Shown here piece by piece: positions 1-5,429 of a stretch of 8,111 nucleotides of DNA; position 1 is the stretch's first letter; each line of letters starts with the position of its first letter. The translations under genes and the position numbers were made by a program. Where the stretch lies: the NCBI GenBank assembly GCA_043719475.1, contig JAYSTS010000031.1, forward strand, positions 1 to 8,111, read 5' to 3'. Source of the stretch: SYFY01 sp043719475 (GTDB lineage Bacteria > Pseudomonadota > Gammaproteobacteria > Pseudomonadales > Azotimanducaceae). The notes under the pieces were generated by a model. That model saw nothing but the letters and a program-made list of their open reading frames with translations. It made no database searches and was not told the origin of the DNA.

Positions 1-164
1 CCAATCAGAGACAGGTGCTCCTTGCGGCGCTTGTTTTGCGGCCGAATGAGCATGAAATAGAACAGCACGATGATGCCGCCCATCATCACAAACGGCATCC
101 AGCCCGGTTCTTGGGGGCCAGCGGCAACGCCAGCCGCGTAAATAGTGAAATCAGTCAGGTTCAT
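1..164 (-). CDS. yajC: YajC, Sec translocon accessory subunit (partial, N-terminal 54 codons)
   Basis: Small inner-membrane protein that associates with SecD and SecF and assists SecYEG-dependent protein export. Only the first 54 codons are in the window; the gene runs off the left edge (the family is usually around 110 residues). The translation starts MNLTDFTIYAAG. A single hydrophobic segment at about residues 22-40 (GWMPFVMMGGIIVLFYFML) is followed by the family's hallmark basic stretch IRPQNKRRKEH at 40-50, which faces the cytoplasm. The ATG at 162-164 lies inside the end of tgt, so the two frames overlap by 14 bases and translation is probably coupled; a GGA about nine bases upstream is the only ribosome-binding signal. 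Gene order queA-tgt-yajC is the classic gammaproteobacterial arrangement, and secD and secF are expected beyond the edge. The frame is below the length of typical ORF calls here but the motif is unmistakable. Confidence 0.93.
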   Translation of the reverse strand, partial: MNLTDFTIYAAGVAAGPQEPGWMPFVMMGGIIVLFYFMLIRPQNKRRKEHLSLI

Positions 165-1263
165 TCGAGGAGTTCCAGGCGAGTTGCAGGGTGTCGCGAA
201 GGCTGCGAAATGTACCCGTTTCAATAGAGGCGCGCAAACCAGCCATCAGCGCGTGGTAGTAGTGCAGATTGTGCTGCGTCATGAGAATTGCACCCAGCAT
301 TTCTCCACAACGATCCAGGTGATGAAGATAAGCACGTGAGTAATGGGCACAGGTACCACAGCTACAGTCGGTGTCCAGTGGCTCATCAGCATCCCGATGT
401 TTTGCATTGCGAATCTTGACGATCCCTTGGCTGGTAAACGCAAAACCATTCCGGCCGTTCCGGGTCGGCATCACACAGTCGAACATGTCCACGCCCAGTT
501 CCACGCCACGCACGAGGTCAGCAGGTGTGCCAACACCCATCAGATAACGTGGTCGGTCGGCCGGCATTTGGGGCAGAAGTTCGCACAGCACATGATCCAT
601 CTCGGCCTTGTCTTCCCCCACGGACAGCCCGCCAATTGCATAACCATCGAAGCCAACGGTCACAAGTTGCTCAAGATGCTCCCGACGCAGAGTCGGGTGC
701 ATGCCACCCTGGACAATGCCGAACAGTTTGTTGCCGGGTGCGGGATCGAAGGCGACACGACATCGCGCGGCCCAGCGCATTGACAATTCCATCGAGGTGC
801 GCGCCTGCTCCAGGGTCGCCGGGTACGGTGTACACTCATCGAAAACCATGACAATGTCCGAGCCAAGCAACTGTTGAACCTGCACTGACCGTTCTGGCGT
901 GAGCTCGACTTTATCGCCGTTGATGGGCGACTTGAACACCACACCCTGCTCAGTGATCTTGCGCAGTTCACCGAGGCTCCAGACCTGAAAACCCCCGCTG
1001 TCGGTCAGAATGGGATGCTGCCAGTGCATGAAACGATGCAGGCCACCACGATCGCGTATGCGCTCCGCACCGGGCCGCAGCATCAGGTGGAAGGTATTGC
1101 CAAGCAGGATCTGCGTCCCGACCTGTTCCAGGTTTTCCGGCGTCATTCCCTTGACCGTGCCATAGGTCCCGCACGGCATGAACACCGGTGTTTCAATCGT
1201 CCCGCGTGGCACTTTCACTCGCCCGCGCCGCGCCGCGCCGTCCTGGGCTAACAGCTCATACAT
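151..1263 (-). CDS. tgt: tRNA-guanine(34) transglycosylase
   Basis: Exchanges guanine-34 of GUN-anticodon tRNAs (Tyr, His, Asn, Asp) for preQ1, the base-insertion step of queuosine synthesis. The 370-residue product is near the E. coli length of 375. Visible motifs: DSGGFQ at 88-93 with the general acid/base Asp88; FDECTPYPA at 141-149 and GIVQGG at 182-187 for base recognition; GGLSVGE at 211-217; the nucleophile Asp262 in FDCVMPTRNGR; and a zinc site made of Cys300, Cys302, Cys305 (CSCGTC) and His331. All key residues are present. An upstream in-frame ATG at 1305 would add 14 residues lying inside queA; I prefer the ATG at 1261-1263 because GGAG sits seven bases before it and the protein then begins MYELL, as usual. 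This start overlaps the queA stop within ATGTATGA (8 bases), and the 3' end overlaps yajC by 14, so all three are one operon. Confidence 0.97.
   Translation of the reverse strand: MYELLAQDGAARRGRVKVPRGTIETPVFMPCGTYGTVKGMTPENLEQVGTQILLGNTFHLMLRPGAERIRDRGGLHRFMHWQHPILTDSGGFQVWSLGELRKITEQGVVFKSPINGDKVELTPERSVQVQQLLGSDIVMVFDECTPYPATLEQARTSMELSMRWAARCRVAFDPAPGNKLFGIVQGGMHPTLRREHLEQLVTVGFDGYAIGGLSVGEDKAEMDHVLCELLPQMPADRPRYLMGVGTPADLVRGVELGVDMFDCVMPTRNGRNGFAFTSQGIVKIRNAKHRDADEPLDTDCSCGTCAHYSRAYLHHLDRCGEMLGAILMTQHNLHYYHALMAGLRASIETGTFRSLRDTLQLAWNSSNEPD
1224..1240. repeat. Short CGCGC tandem repeat inside tgt
   Basis: Three full copies and a partial fourth of the pentamer CGCGC lie in tandem, within the tgt reading frame at residues 9-14 (Gly-Ala-Ala-Arg-Arg-Gly). 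The unit is not a multiple of three, so gain or loss of one copy would shift the frame close to the N-terminus. The tract is short and may simply reflect GC-rich Ala/Arg codons. Confidence 0.5.
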
Positions 1264-2290
1264 CAGCAGTCTCCGGGTTTTTTTCCAGCCATTGCGCATC
1301 GCCATAACTGAAGAATCGGTAATTTCGCGTCACAGCTTCGGCATAGGCAGCCAACAAACGCTCGCGACCCGAAAAAGCACAGACCAGCATCAGCAGGCTG
1401 GTTTGCGGCAGGTGAAAGTTTGTGACAAGCGCATCTACGACCTTGAATGCATAGCCGGGTGTTATGAAGAGCGCAGTCTCACCTTGACCTGCGTGTATAT
1501 CGCCGTTGTCATCAGCCACCGATTCGAGCGTGCGCACGACCGTGGTCCCCACCGCGATCACCCGACCACCGCGAGCGCGCGTCTGGTTGATCGTCGAGGC
1601 CGCGTCCTGTGTCACCGCATACACTTCGCCATGCAGTCGATGCGCTGACAGATCTTCGGTACGCAGCGGCTGAAAAGTACCCGCGCCGACATGCAGGGTA
1701 ATGCTGGTTATGCTGACGCCGTCGTCACGGATGTCGTCTAGCAGTTGTGCATCGAAGTGCAGTCCGGCGGTAGGCGCTGCTACTGCGCCTGCGTGCTGGG
1801 CAAATACCGTCTGATAGCGTTGCAGATCGGCCGCTGCGGGCGCCCGCTGCACATAGGGTGGCAACGGAATCTCGCCTTCCCTCTCGAGCACCTCGAGCAC
1901 CGGAGCGTCGAAGGCCAGGCGATAGAACTCACCTTCACGCGCTTCAACCGTGGCAATGGACTGCGTAAAACGAATCTCGCGTCCTGGATGGAGCGGTTTG
2001 CTGACCCGGACCTGGCACAGTGCTTGTGTGGTCGAAACAATCCGCTCGACCAGTACTTCGGCGCGGCCGCCAGAATCCTTTTCACCGCGCAGTCGCGCCT
2101 TGATGACCCGCGTGTCATTGAGCACCAGCACATCTGCGGGTTTAAGCCGCGAGCGGATGTCCTTGAAAGTCCCATGCACAAACGCACCGGTTGCGGGAAC
2201 CTGTAACAGGCGACTCGACGTTCGCTCAGCCAGGGGCTCCTGAGCGATCAGCGCCTCGGGCAGGTGATAGTTGAAATCCGCGCGTTGCAT
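1256..2290 (-). CDS. queA: S-adenosylmethionine:tRNA ribosyltransferase-isomerase
   Basis: Transfers and isomerises the ribosyl part of S-adenosylmethionine onto preQ1 in tRNA to give epoxyqueuosine, the step after Tgt in the cytoplasmic queuosine pathway. The product is 344 residues, close to the family's usual 340-360. Family signatures in order: DFNYHLPEALIAQEPLAERTSSRLL at 5-29, VLNDTRVIKARL at 56-67, GEIPLPPYV at 139-147, YQTVFA at 159-164, GAVAAPTAGLHF at 168-179, LHVGAGTFQPL at 199-209, GTTVVRTLE at 248-256, and FITPGYAFKVVDALVTNFHLP at 275-295. The last is followed by QTSLLMLV where the common form is xSTLLMLV. An in-frame ATG 132 bases upstream would add 44 residues reaching into the tRNA gene, so I use the ATG at 2288-2290, which gives the conserved N-terminus MQRADFNYHLP. 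No good Shine-Dalgarno precedes it; instead there is a tandem octamer repeat. It is the first protein gene of the operon and overlaps tgt by 8 bases. Confidence 0.97.
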   Translation of the reverse strand: MQRADFNYHLPEALIAQEPLAERTSSRLLQVPATGAFVHGTFKDIRSRLKPADVLVLNDTRVIKARLRGEKDSGGRAEVLVERIVSTTQALCQVRVSKPLHPGREIRFTQSIATVEAREGEFYRLAFDAPVLEVLEREGEIPLPPYVQRAPAAADLQRYQTVFAQHAGAVAAPTAGLHFDAQLLDDIRDDGVSITSITLHVGAGTFQPLRTEDLSAHRLHGEVYAVTQDAASTINQTRARGGRVIAVGTTVVRTLESVADDNGDIHAGQGETALFITPGYAFKVVDALVTNFHLPQTSLLMLVCAFSGRERLLAAYAEAVTRNYRFFSYGDAQWLEKNPETADV

Positions 2291-2300
2291 TGGCTTGACC

Positions 2301-2324
2301 GACCAATTGACCAATTGACCAAAT
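2301..2324. repeat. Tandem 8-bp repeat before queA
   Basis: Two perfect copies of GACCAATT are followed by a third, GACCAAAT, and preceded by an extra GACC. On the transcribed minus strand this reads as AATTGGTC units ending about 10 bases before the queA start codon, in the place where a ribosome-binding site would be expected. Each junction contains the palindrome CAATTG. The surrounding leader (2291-2378) is rich in T and G on the transcribed strand, unlike the nearby coding DNA. Confidence 0.7.
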
Positions 2325-2378
2325 GAAAAAGAACCACAAGAACACCAAAACAAAGGGTACCGATGACCCAGATTGGAT

Positions 2379-2465
2379 TGGTAGCTGAGGCCGGAATCGA
2401 ACCGGCACGGTGTCACCACCACCAGATTTTGAGTCTGGCGCGTCTACCAGTTTCGCCACTCAGCC
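2379..2465 (-). tRNA. tRNA-Leu(CAA)
   Basis: An 87-base class II tRNA with encoded CCA (minus-strand reading of 2379-2381) and discriminator A73, the LeuRS identity base. The acceptor stem is GGCTGAG against CTCAGCT, all paired but with a G-U wobble at 1-72. The D arm reads GCGAAACTGGTAGACGC. The anticodon stem CCAGA/TCTGG encloses the loop CTCAAAA, which places anticodon CAA at 2429-2431 and decodes UUG. The long variable arm has a GGTG/CACC stem with loop GTGA, and the T arm is GCCGG-TTCGATT-CCGGC. The long arm, A73 and the CAA anticodon together fix the identity as leucine. It lies 88 bases upstream of queA on the same strand, and readthrough from it could feed the operon. Confidence 0.97.
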
Positions 2466-2482
2466 AGAATTACCTGCACTCC

Positions 2483-2488
2483 ATTATT
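2483..2488 (-). promoter_or_regulatory. Possible -10 element for tRNA-Leu
   Basis: Read on the minus strand the hexamer is AATAAT, five of six matches to TATAAT. It ends 17 bases before the mature 5' end of the tRNA, so transcription would start about ten bases ahead of the tRNA. I see no convincing -35 hexamer at the right distance; that region is taken up by the REP-like stem-loop. Confidence 0.3.
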
Positions 2489-2494
2489 TCTGCT

Positions 2495-2522
2495 GTAATC
2501 GCAGTCGGGAGACCGCTCCTAC
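2495..2522 (-). repeat. REP-like stem-loop (GTAGGAGCGG type)
   Basis: On the minus strand this reads GTAGGAGCGG, then a TCTCCC segment, then GACTGC and GATTAC. The arms GCGGTC (2511-2516) and GACTGC (2501-2506) pair around a four-base loop with one G-U pair. The GTAGGAGCGG head followed by a short palindrome is typical of the extragenic palindromes seen many times in Pseudomonas and Xanthomonas-related genomes. Only one copy is in this window, so the repetitive nature is inferred from that resemblance. It sits between the divergent tRNA-Leu and thiolase genes. Confidence 0.55.
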
Positions 2523-2591
2523 AAAACTGCGCGAACCCCACAGCCCCAAGGGCCGCGCATTCTGCCCCGGCAGTCAGCGGTGCCGCAAGTG

Positions 2592-2617
2592 TCCCAGGCT
2601 CGGGTGTAGCCCTGGGA
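2592..2617. promoter_or_regulatory. Inverted repeat before the thiolase, possible operator
   Basis: TCCCAGG (2592-2598) and CCTGGGA (2611-2617) form a perfect 7-bp inverted repeat with a 12-base spacer. An alternative fold pairs GGCT with AGCC inside it with one bulged C, giving nine pairs around a seven-base loop. It covers the region expected for a -35 element relative to the -10-like TAGAAT at 2627. That position suits a repressor operator, for example for a TetR-type regulator. No regulator gene is in the window, so this is an inference from symmetry and position only. Confidence 0.35.
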
Positions 2618-2626
2618 TTCTTCCAG

Positions 2627-2632
2627 TAGAAT
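2627..2632 (+). promoter_or_regulatory. Possible -10 element of the thiolase gene
   Basis: TAGAAT matches the TATAAT consensus at five of six positions. The -35 region 16-18 bases upstream matches poorly, as is common for activated or regulated promoters. If real, transcription would begin near 2639, after the ATG at 2631 and before the GTG at 2664, which supports the GTG as the start codon. Confidence 0.35.
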
Positions 2633-2663
2633 GCCTTCATCAATCCAAGACAGGAAAACCAAG

Positions 2664-3827
2664 GTGCAAGACGTCTACATCGTTTCCGCAGTTCGCAGCC
2701 CTATCGGCAAGCGTGGCAAGGGCCTCGCTGGCCTCAAACCCGCAGACCTGCTGGGCAAGGTACAGGTCGCAGCACTAGAACGTAGCGGTGTCGCTCCGGA
2801 AAAAGTTGGCCAGATCATCGGCGGCTGCGTATCCCAGATCGGCGAGCAATCCTTCAACATCGCACGCATCGCCTGGCTTTCAATGGGTCTGCCCATGGAA
2901 GTGGCAGCGACTACTGTCGACTCCCAGTGCGGCTCCAGTCAGCAGGCGACCTCCCTCGGTGCAGCCATGGTGGCTTCCGGCATGGAAGACATCGTCATGG
3001 CGTGCGGGGTCGAGATGATGACGCGAGTTCCCCTGGGATCGAACATGAAGGATGGTGTGCCTATGGGCGAATCCTACATGTCGCACTACCAGCCCACCTC
3101 ACAGTTCATGGGCGCGGCGATGATCGCCGAGGAATATCAGATCACTCGTGCGGATACCGACGCGTTTGGCTTGAAGAGCCAGCAGAACGCAATTCGTGCG
3201 TGGGAAGAAAACCGGTTTGCCCGTGAAATCGTGGCCATCGAATCACCGGTGCTGGACGACAAGGGTCAGCCCACCGGCAAAACGCAGATGATCAGTCGTG
3301 ACGAAGGACTGCGCGCGACCTCGCTGGAAGCGTTGGCGGCACTGGCACCGGTTCCCGGCCAGACCATCCACACCGCAGGCTCAAGCTCACAGGTTTCCGA
3401 CGGCGCTGCCGTGCTGATTCTTGCCAGCAAAAAAGCAGTGGACGAGCTGGGACTGAAGCCACGCGCACGCATCATTGCGTCCACACTGGTTGGTGTTGAC
3501 CCGGTAACCATGCTCAAAGGTCCAATCCCCGCGACCCGCAAGGTGCTCGCGCAGACCGGCCTTTCCATCGACGACATCGACGTATTCGAAGTGAACGAAG
3601 CGTTTGCTTCCGTGGTCCTCGGCTGGCAGAAGGAACTGAACCCGGATCCGGCGAAGGTCAATCCAAACGGCGGCGCAATTGCGCTCGGACACCCAACCGG
3701 CTCTACGGGCGCACGACTCATCACTACCGCGCTGCATGAACTCGAGAGAACCGGTGGTCGTTACGGACTCATCGCCATGTGCTGTGGTGGTGGCCTGGGC
3801 ACAGGCACGATCATCGAGCGGCTCTAG
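2664..3827 (+). CDS. Thiolase (acetyl-CoA C-acyltransferase), FadA5-like
   Basis: Thiolase-superfamily enzyme that cleaves a 3-ketoacyl-CoA with CoA to release acetyl-CoA, the last step of a beta-oxidation cycle, in the cytoplasm. With the GTG start it has 387 residues, a standard length. Catalytic residues are all present: nucleophile Cys89 in TTVDSQCGSSQQA, NEAFA at 311-315, His343 in GHPTGSTGAR, and Cys373 in the CCGGGLG loop; IHTAGSSSQVSDGAA at 235-249 lies near the CoA site. Stretches such as IIGGCVSQIGEQS, GGAIALGHP and LITTALHELERT closely resemble my recollection of mycobacterial FadA5, the thiolase of cholesterol side-chain breakdown, more than FadA or PhaA; the exact substrate remains inferred. 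I choose GTG at 2664 because AGGA lies eight bases before it and the protein then begins like other thiolases; an ATG at 2631 would add 11 residues but lacks a ribosome-binding site and overlaps a -10-like hexamer. No other beta-oxidation gene is adjacent. Confidence 0.93.
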   Translation: MQDVYIVSAVRSPIGKRGKGLAGLKPADLLGKVQVAALERSGVAPEKVGQIIGGCVSQIGEQSFNIARIAWLSMGLPMEVAATTVDSQCGSSQQATSLGAAMVASGMEDIVMACGVEMMTRVPLGSNMKDGVPMGESYMSHYQPTSQFMGAAMIAEEYQITRADTDAFGLKSQQNAIRAWEENRFAREIVAIESPVLDDKGQPTGKTQMISRDEGLRATSLEALAALAPVPGQTIHTAGSSSQVSDGAAVLILASKKAVDELGLKPRARIIASTLVGVDPVTMLKGPIPATRKVLAQTGLSIDDIDVFEVNEAFASVVLGWQKELNPDPAKVNPNGGAIALGHPTGSTGARLITTALHELERTGGRYGLIAMCCGGGLGTGTIIERL

Positions 3828-3840
3828 ACACCACCCGACT

Positions 3841-3866
3841 CAGGCGCAGTCCTTTGACTGCGCCTG
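3841..3866 (+). other. Perfect 11-bp stem-loop between thiolase and RDD gene
   Basis: CAGGCGCAGTC (3841-3851) and GACTGCGCCTG (3856-3866) are exact reverse complements around the loop CTTT. The hairpin begins 13 bases after the thiolase stop codon and ends five bases before the RDD start codon. Size and GC content resemble an intrinsic terminator, but no T-run follows (the next bases are CTCCC). It may instead stabilise the thiolase mRNA 3' end or limit ribosome access to the next gene. Confidence 0.7.
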
Positions 3867-3871
3867 CTCCC

Positions 3872-4327
3872 ATGAACACCGCAGATTCAGCACCAACGAT
3901 CAACGCCCCCGCGAGTCTGCCACGACGAATGGGCGGCATGCTCTATGACGGCCTGATGATGGTGGCTGTCTGGGGCACTACCGCAATCATCGGTACGGCG
4001 ATCAACCACTTTCAGGCACCATCCGGCGTGTTATGGCAGAGCCTGCTGTTTCTCGAGCTGTACTTCTTCTTTGCCTGGTTCTGGCGGGAGGACGGTCAGA
4101 CCATCGGCATGATGGCCTGGCGTATGCGGGTGCTGTCGCTCTCCGGTTCGCCTATCACTTTCAATCAGGCAACCATGCGCTTTGCAGGCGCGCTCCTGTC
4201 ATTCATGTGTCTGGGTCTGGGTTACTTCTGGATGCTGGTGGACCCGGATGGCCGCACCTGGGGTGACATCATGAGCGATTCGCGTGTGGTCGTTGAGCCC
4301 AAAGCCAGGAAAAAGAAGAAACCGTAA
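3872..4327 (+). CDS. RDD family integral membrane protein
   Basis: Predicted inner-membrane protein of 151 residues and unknown molecular role; RDD proteins have been linked in other bacteria to ion transport, but nothing here shows that. The domain starts at PRRMGGMLYDGLMM (17-30) with the conserved Arg and Asp. Hydrophobic segments lie at about 28-45, 54-71 and 106-123. Between the second and third is the family motif DGQTIGMMAWRMRVLS (74-89), and after the third is the closing motif DGRTWGDIMSDSRVVV (126-141), where a Gly stands in the position usually held by His in TWHD. The C-terminus is strongly basic (KARKKKK). The ATG at 3872 is chosen because it is the first Met that leaves the conserved PRR segment intact without extending into the thiolase. 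There is no Shine-Dalgarno, and a perfect hairpin ends five bases upstream, so the start could be weakly used or coupled. It converges on lptG with 21 bases between stops. Confidence 0.88.
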   Translation: MNTADSAPTINAPASLPRRMGGMLYDGLMMVAVWGTTAIIGTAINHFQAPSGVLWQSLLFLELYFFFAWFWREDGQTIGMMAWRMRVLSLSGSPITFNQATMRFAGALLSFMCLGLGYFWMLVDPDGRTWGDIMSDSRVVVEPKARKKKKP

Positions 4328-4348
4328 CAGCGCGCCCAAAGTCGGTCG

Positions 4349-5422
4349 TCAGGTAAAGCGGCGCGCGCCAATCATCGCCAGCACCCAGCACAGCGTGATG
4401 GGAATGATCACGGCGATCAACGGGTCAAGTGCATAGACCTGACTCATTGGCGCAAAGAGATCCTGCAGATACTTGAAGACAAGCCCGGTCATCACGCCCA
4501 CCGTCAGGCGCAATCCCAGTCCCACCTGCCGCATCGGCCCCAGCACAAACACCATCGCCAGAAAGTTAAGACCAAGAATGGTCAGCGGCATGAGCAGCTT
4601 GCTGAAATACGCCACTTCATAGGAACGTGCATTGAGGTTCTCGCGGTGCATATAGGCAATCTGCTGATGCAGCGCAACAACACTGAGCTTCGGCGCCGCG
4701 ACAAGCACACGCACTGACAGCATCTTCGGATCGACCTTGCCATCCCAGCGTAACTCGGCATGAGTCCGTGCTGCAGTGTGATCTTCGCCAATCAGCGTCT
4801 CGCGAACATCCCGCAATACCCAATGTGGGTCTGCCCCAGGTACGTAGCGTGCGCCAGCTGCCTGTAGAGTCCGTGCAAGCGCGCCGTTTTCACCGAGCCA
4901 GAACTGCCGGACATCGAGCAAGTCGCCCTCGCTGACAACCGCACCGACACTCATGTACAGGGGACCTTCCCGATACCACGATCCACCGGATATACGCACC
5001 GAGTCACTCGCGTAACGCGACTTGGTCTTGTACGTCTCGGCCTGTTCTTCGAGCTGTGGCCCATAGTATTCACCGATGACACCACCCAGCCCGACGATGA
5101 CAAGCACAGGCAACAACAGGCTGCCCAGCAGCCGTGATACCGACACCCCGCTGACCCGCATGATCATCAGCTCGCCGTGACTGGCCAGATTTCCCAATGC
5201 CAGCAAAGTACCGAGAAAGGCGGCAAACGGCAGCAGTTCATAGATGCGACGTGGTGTCGTCAACGTTACCAGCGTCGCCGCCTGCAGAAAGGTGAATTCG
5301 CCGCGCAGTTCATCAATCAAGGCGAACACACTCAGCAGCAGGATGAAGGCGAGCACGACAACAAAAGTGGCGGCCAGTACATGCCTGAGAATGTGCAGGT
5401 CCAGCGTGCGAATCAGAACCAT
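4349..5422 (-). CDS. lptG: LPS export ABC transporter permease LptG
   Basis: One of the two permease subunits of the LptB2FG complex, which extracts lipopolysaccharide from the inner membrane and passes it through LptC and LptA to the outer membrane. The 357-residue product matches the family length of about 360. The pattern is typical: hydrophobic segments near 14-35, 62-80 and 100-117, then a periplasmic beta-jellyroll domain from about 120 to 265, then segments near 275-295, 302-320 and 332-352. Recognisable stretches include RTLDLHILRHVL at the start, RRIYELLPFAAFLGTLLALG (58-77), SHGELMIMRVSGVSVSRL (81-98), and the C-terminal FVLGPMRQVGLGLRLTVGV. The ATG at 5420-5422 follows the lptF stop by seven bases, with GAGG overlapping that stop as ribosome-binding site, so the two are cotranscribed. 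Being second to lptF and lacking the LptF N-terminal pattern makes LptG the better call. Confidence 0.96.
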   Translation of the reverse strand: MVLIRTLDLHILRHVLAATFVVVLAFILLLSVFALIDELRGEFTFLQAATLVTLTTPRRIYELLPFAAFLGTLLALGNLASHGELMIMRVSGVSVSRLLGSLLLPVLVIVGLGGVIGEYYGPQLEEQAETYKTKSRYASDSVRISGGSWYREGPLYMSVGAVVSEGDLLDVRQFWLGENGALARTLQAAGARYVPGADPHWVLRDVRETLIGEDHTAARTHAELRWDGKVDPKMLSVRVLVAAPKLSVVALHQQIAYMHRENLNARSYEVAYFSKLLMPLTILGLNFLAMVFVLGPMRQVGLGLRLTVGVMTGLVFKYLQDLFAPMSQVYALDPLIAVIIPITLCWVLAMIGARRFT

Positions 5423-5429
5423 ACCATCC

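Noticed and set aside
2355..2369. GGGT/ACCC mini-hairpin followed by a T-rich stretch on the minus strand after the tRNA, as a terminator
   Set aside because: Only four base pairs with a seven-base loop; too weak to call, and the interrupted T-run continues as a general T-rich leader.
2291..2378. preQ1 riboswitch before queA
   Set aside because: The leader shows no stem with the A-rich tail needed for a preQ1 pseudoknot; it consists of T-rich sequence and the octamer repeats.
2226..2459. Minus-strand open frame starting MAKLVDAPDSKSGGG
   Set aside because: It is a translation of the tRNA-Leu gene and the queA leader, a well-known kind of false protein from tRNA sequence.
1256..2465. Functional link between tRNA-Leu(CAA) and the queuosine genes next to it
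   Set aside because: Queuosine is inserted only in GUN-anticodon tRNAs (Tyr, His, Asn, Asp), so this tRNA is not a substrate; adjacency is probably incidental.
2379..2663. Integration site of a genomic island at the tRNA 3' end
   Set aside because: The tRNA's 3' end faces queA, not the thiolase; there is no integrase and no duplicated tRNA end in the window.
3266..3724. 152-codon minus-strand open frame
   Set aside because: It is antisense to the thiolase's catalytic C-terminal half, with no ribosome-binding site or family pattern.
3779..3871. Upstream extension of the RDD protein starting MLWWWPGHRHD
   Set aside because: It would overlap the thiolase end, and the added residues are an out-of-frame reading of the conserved thiolase C-terminus.
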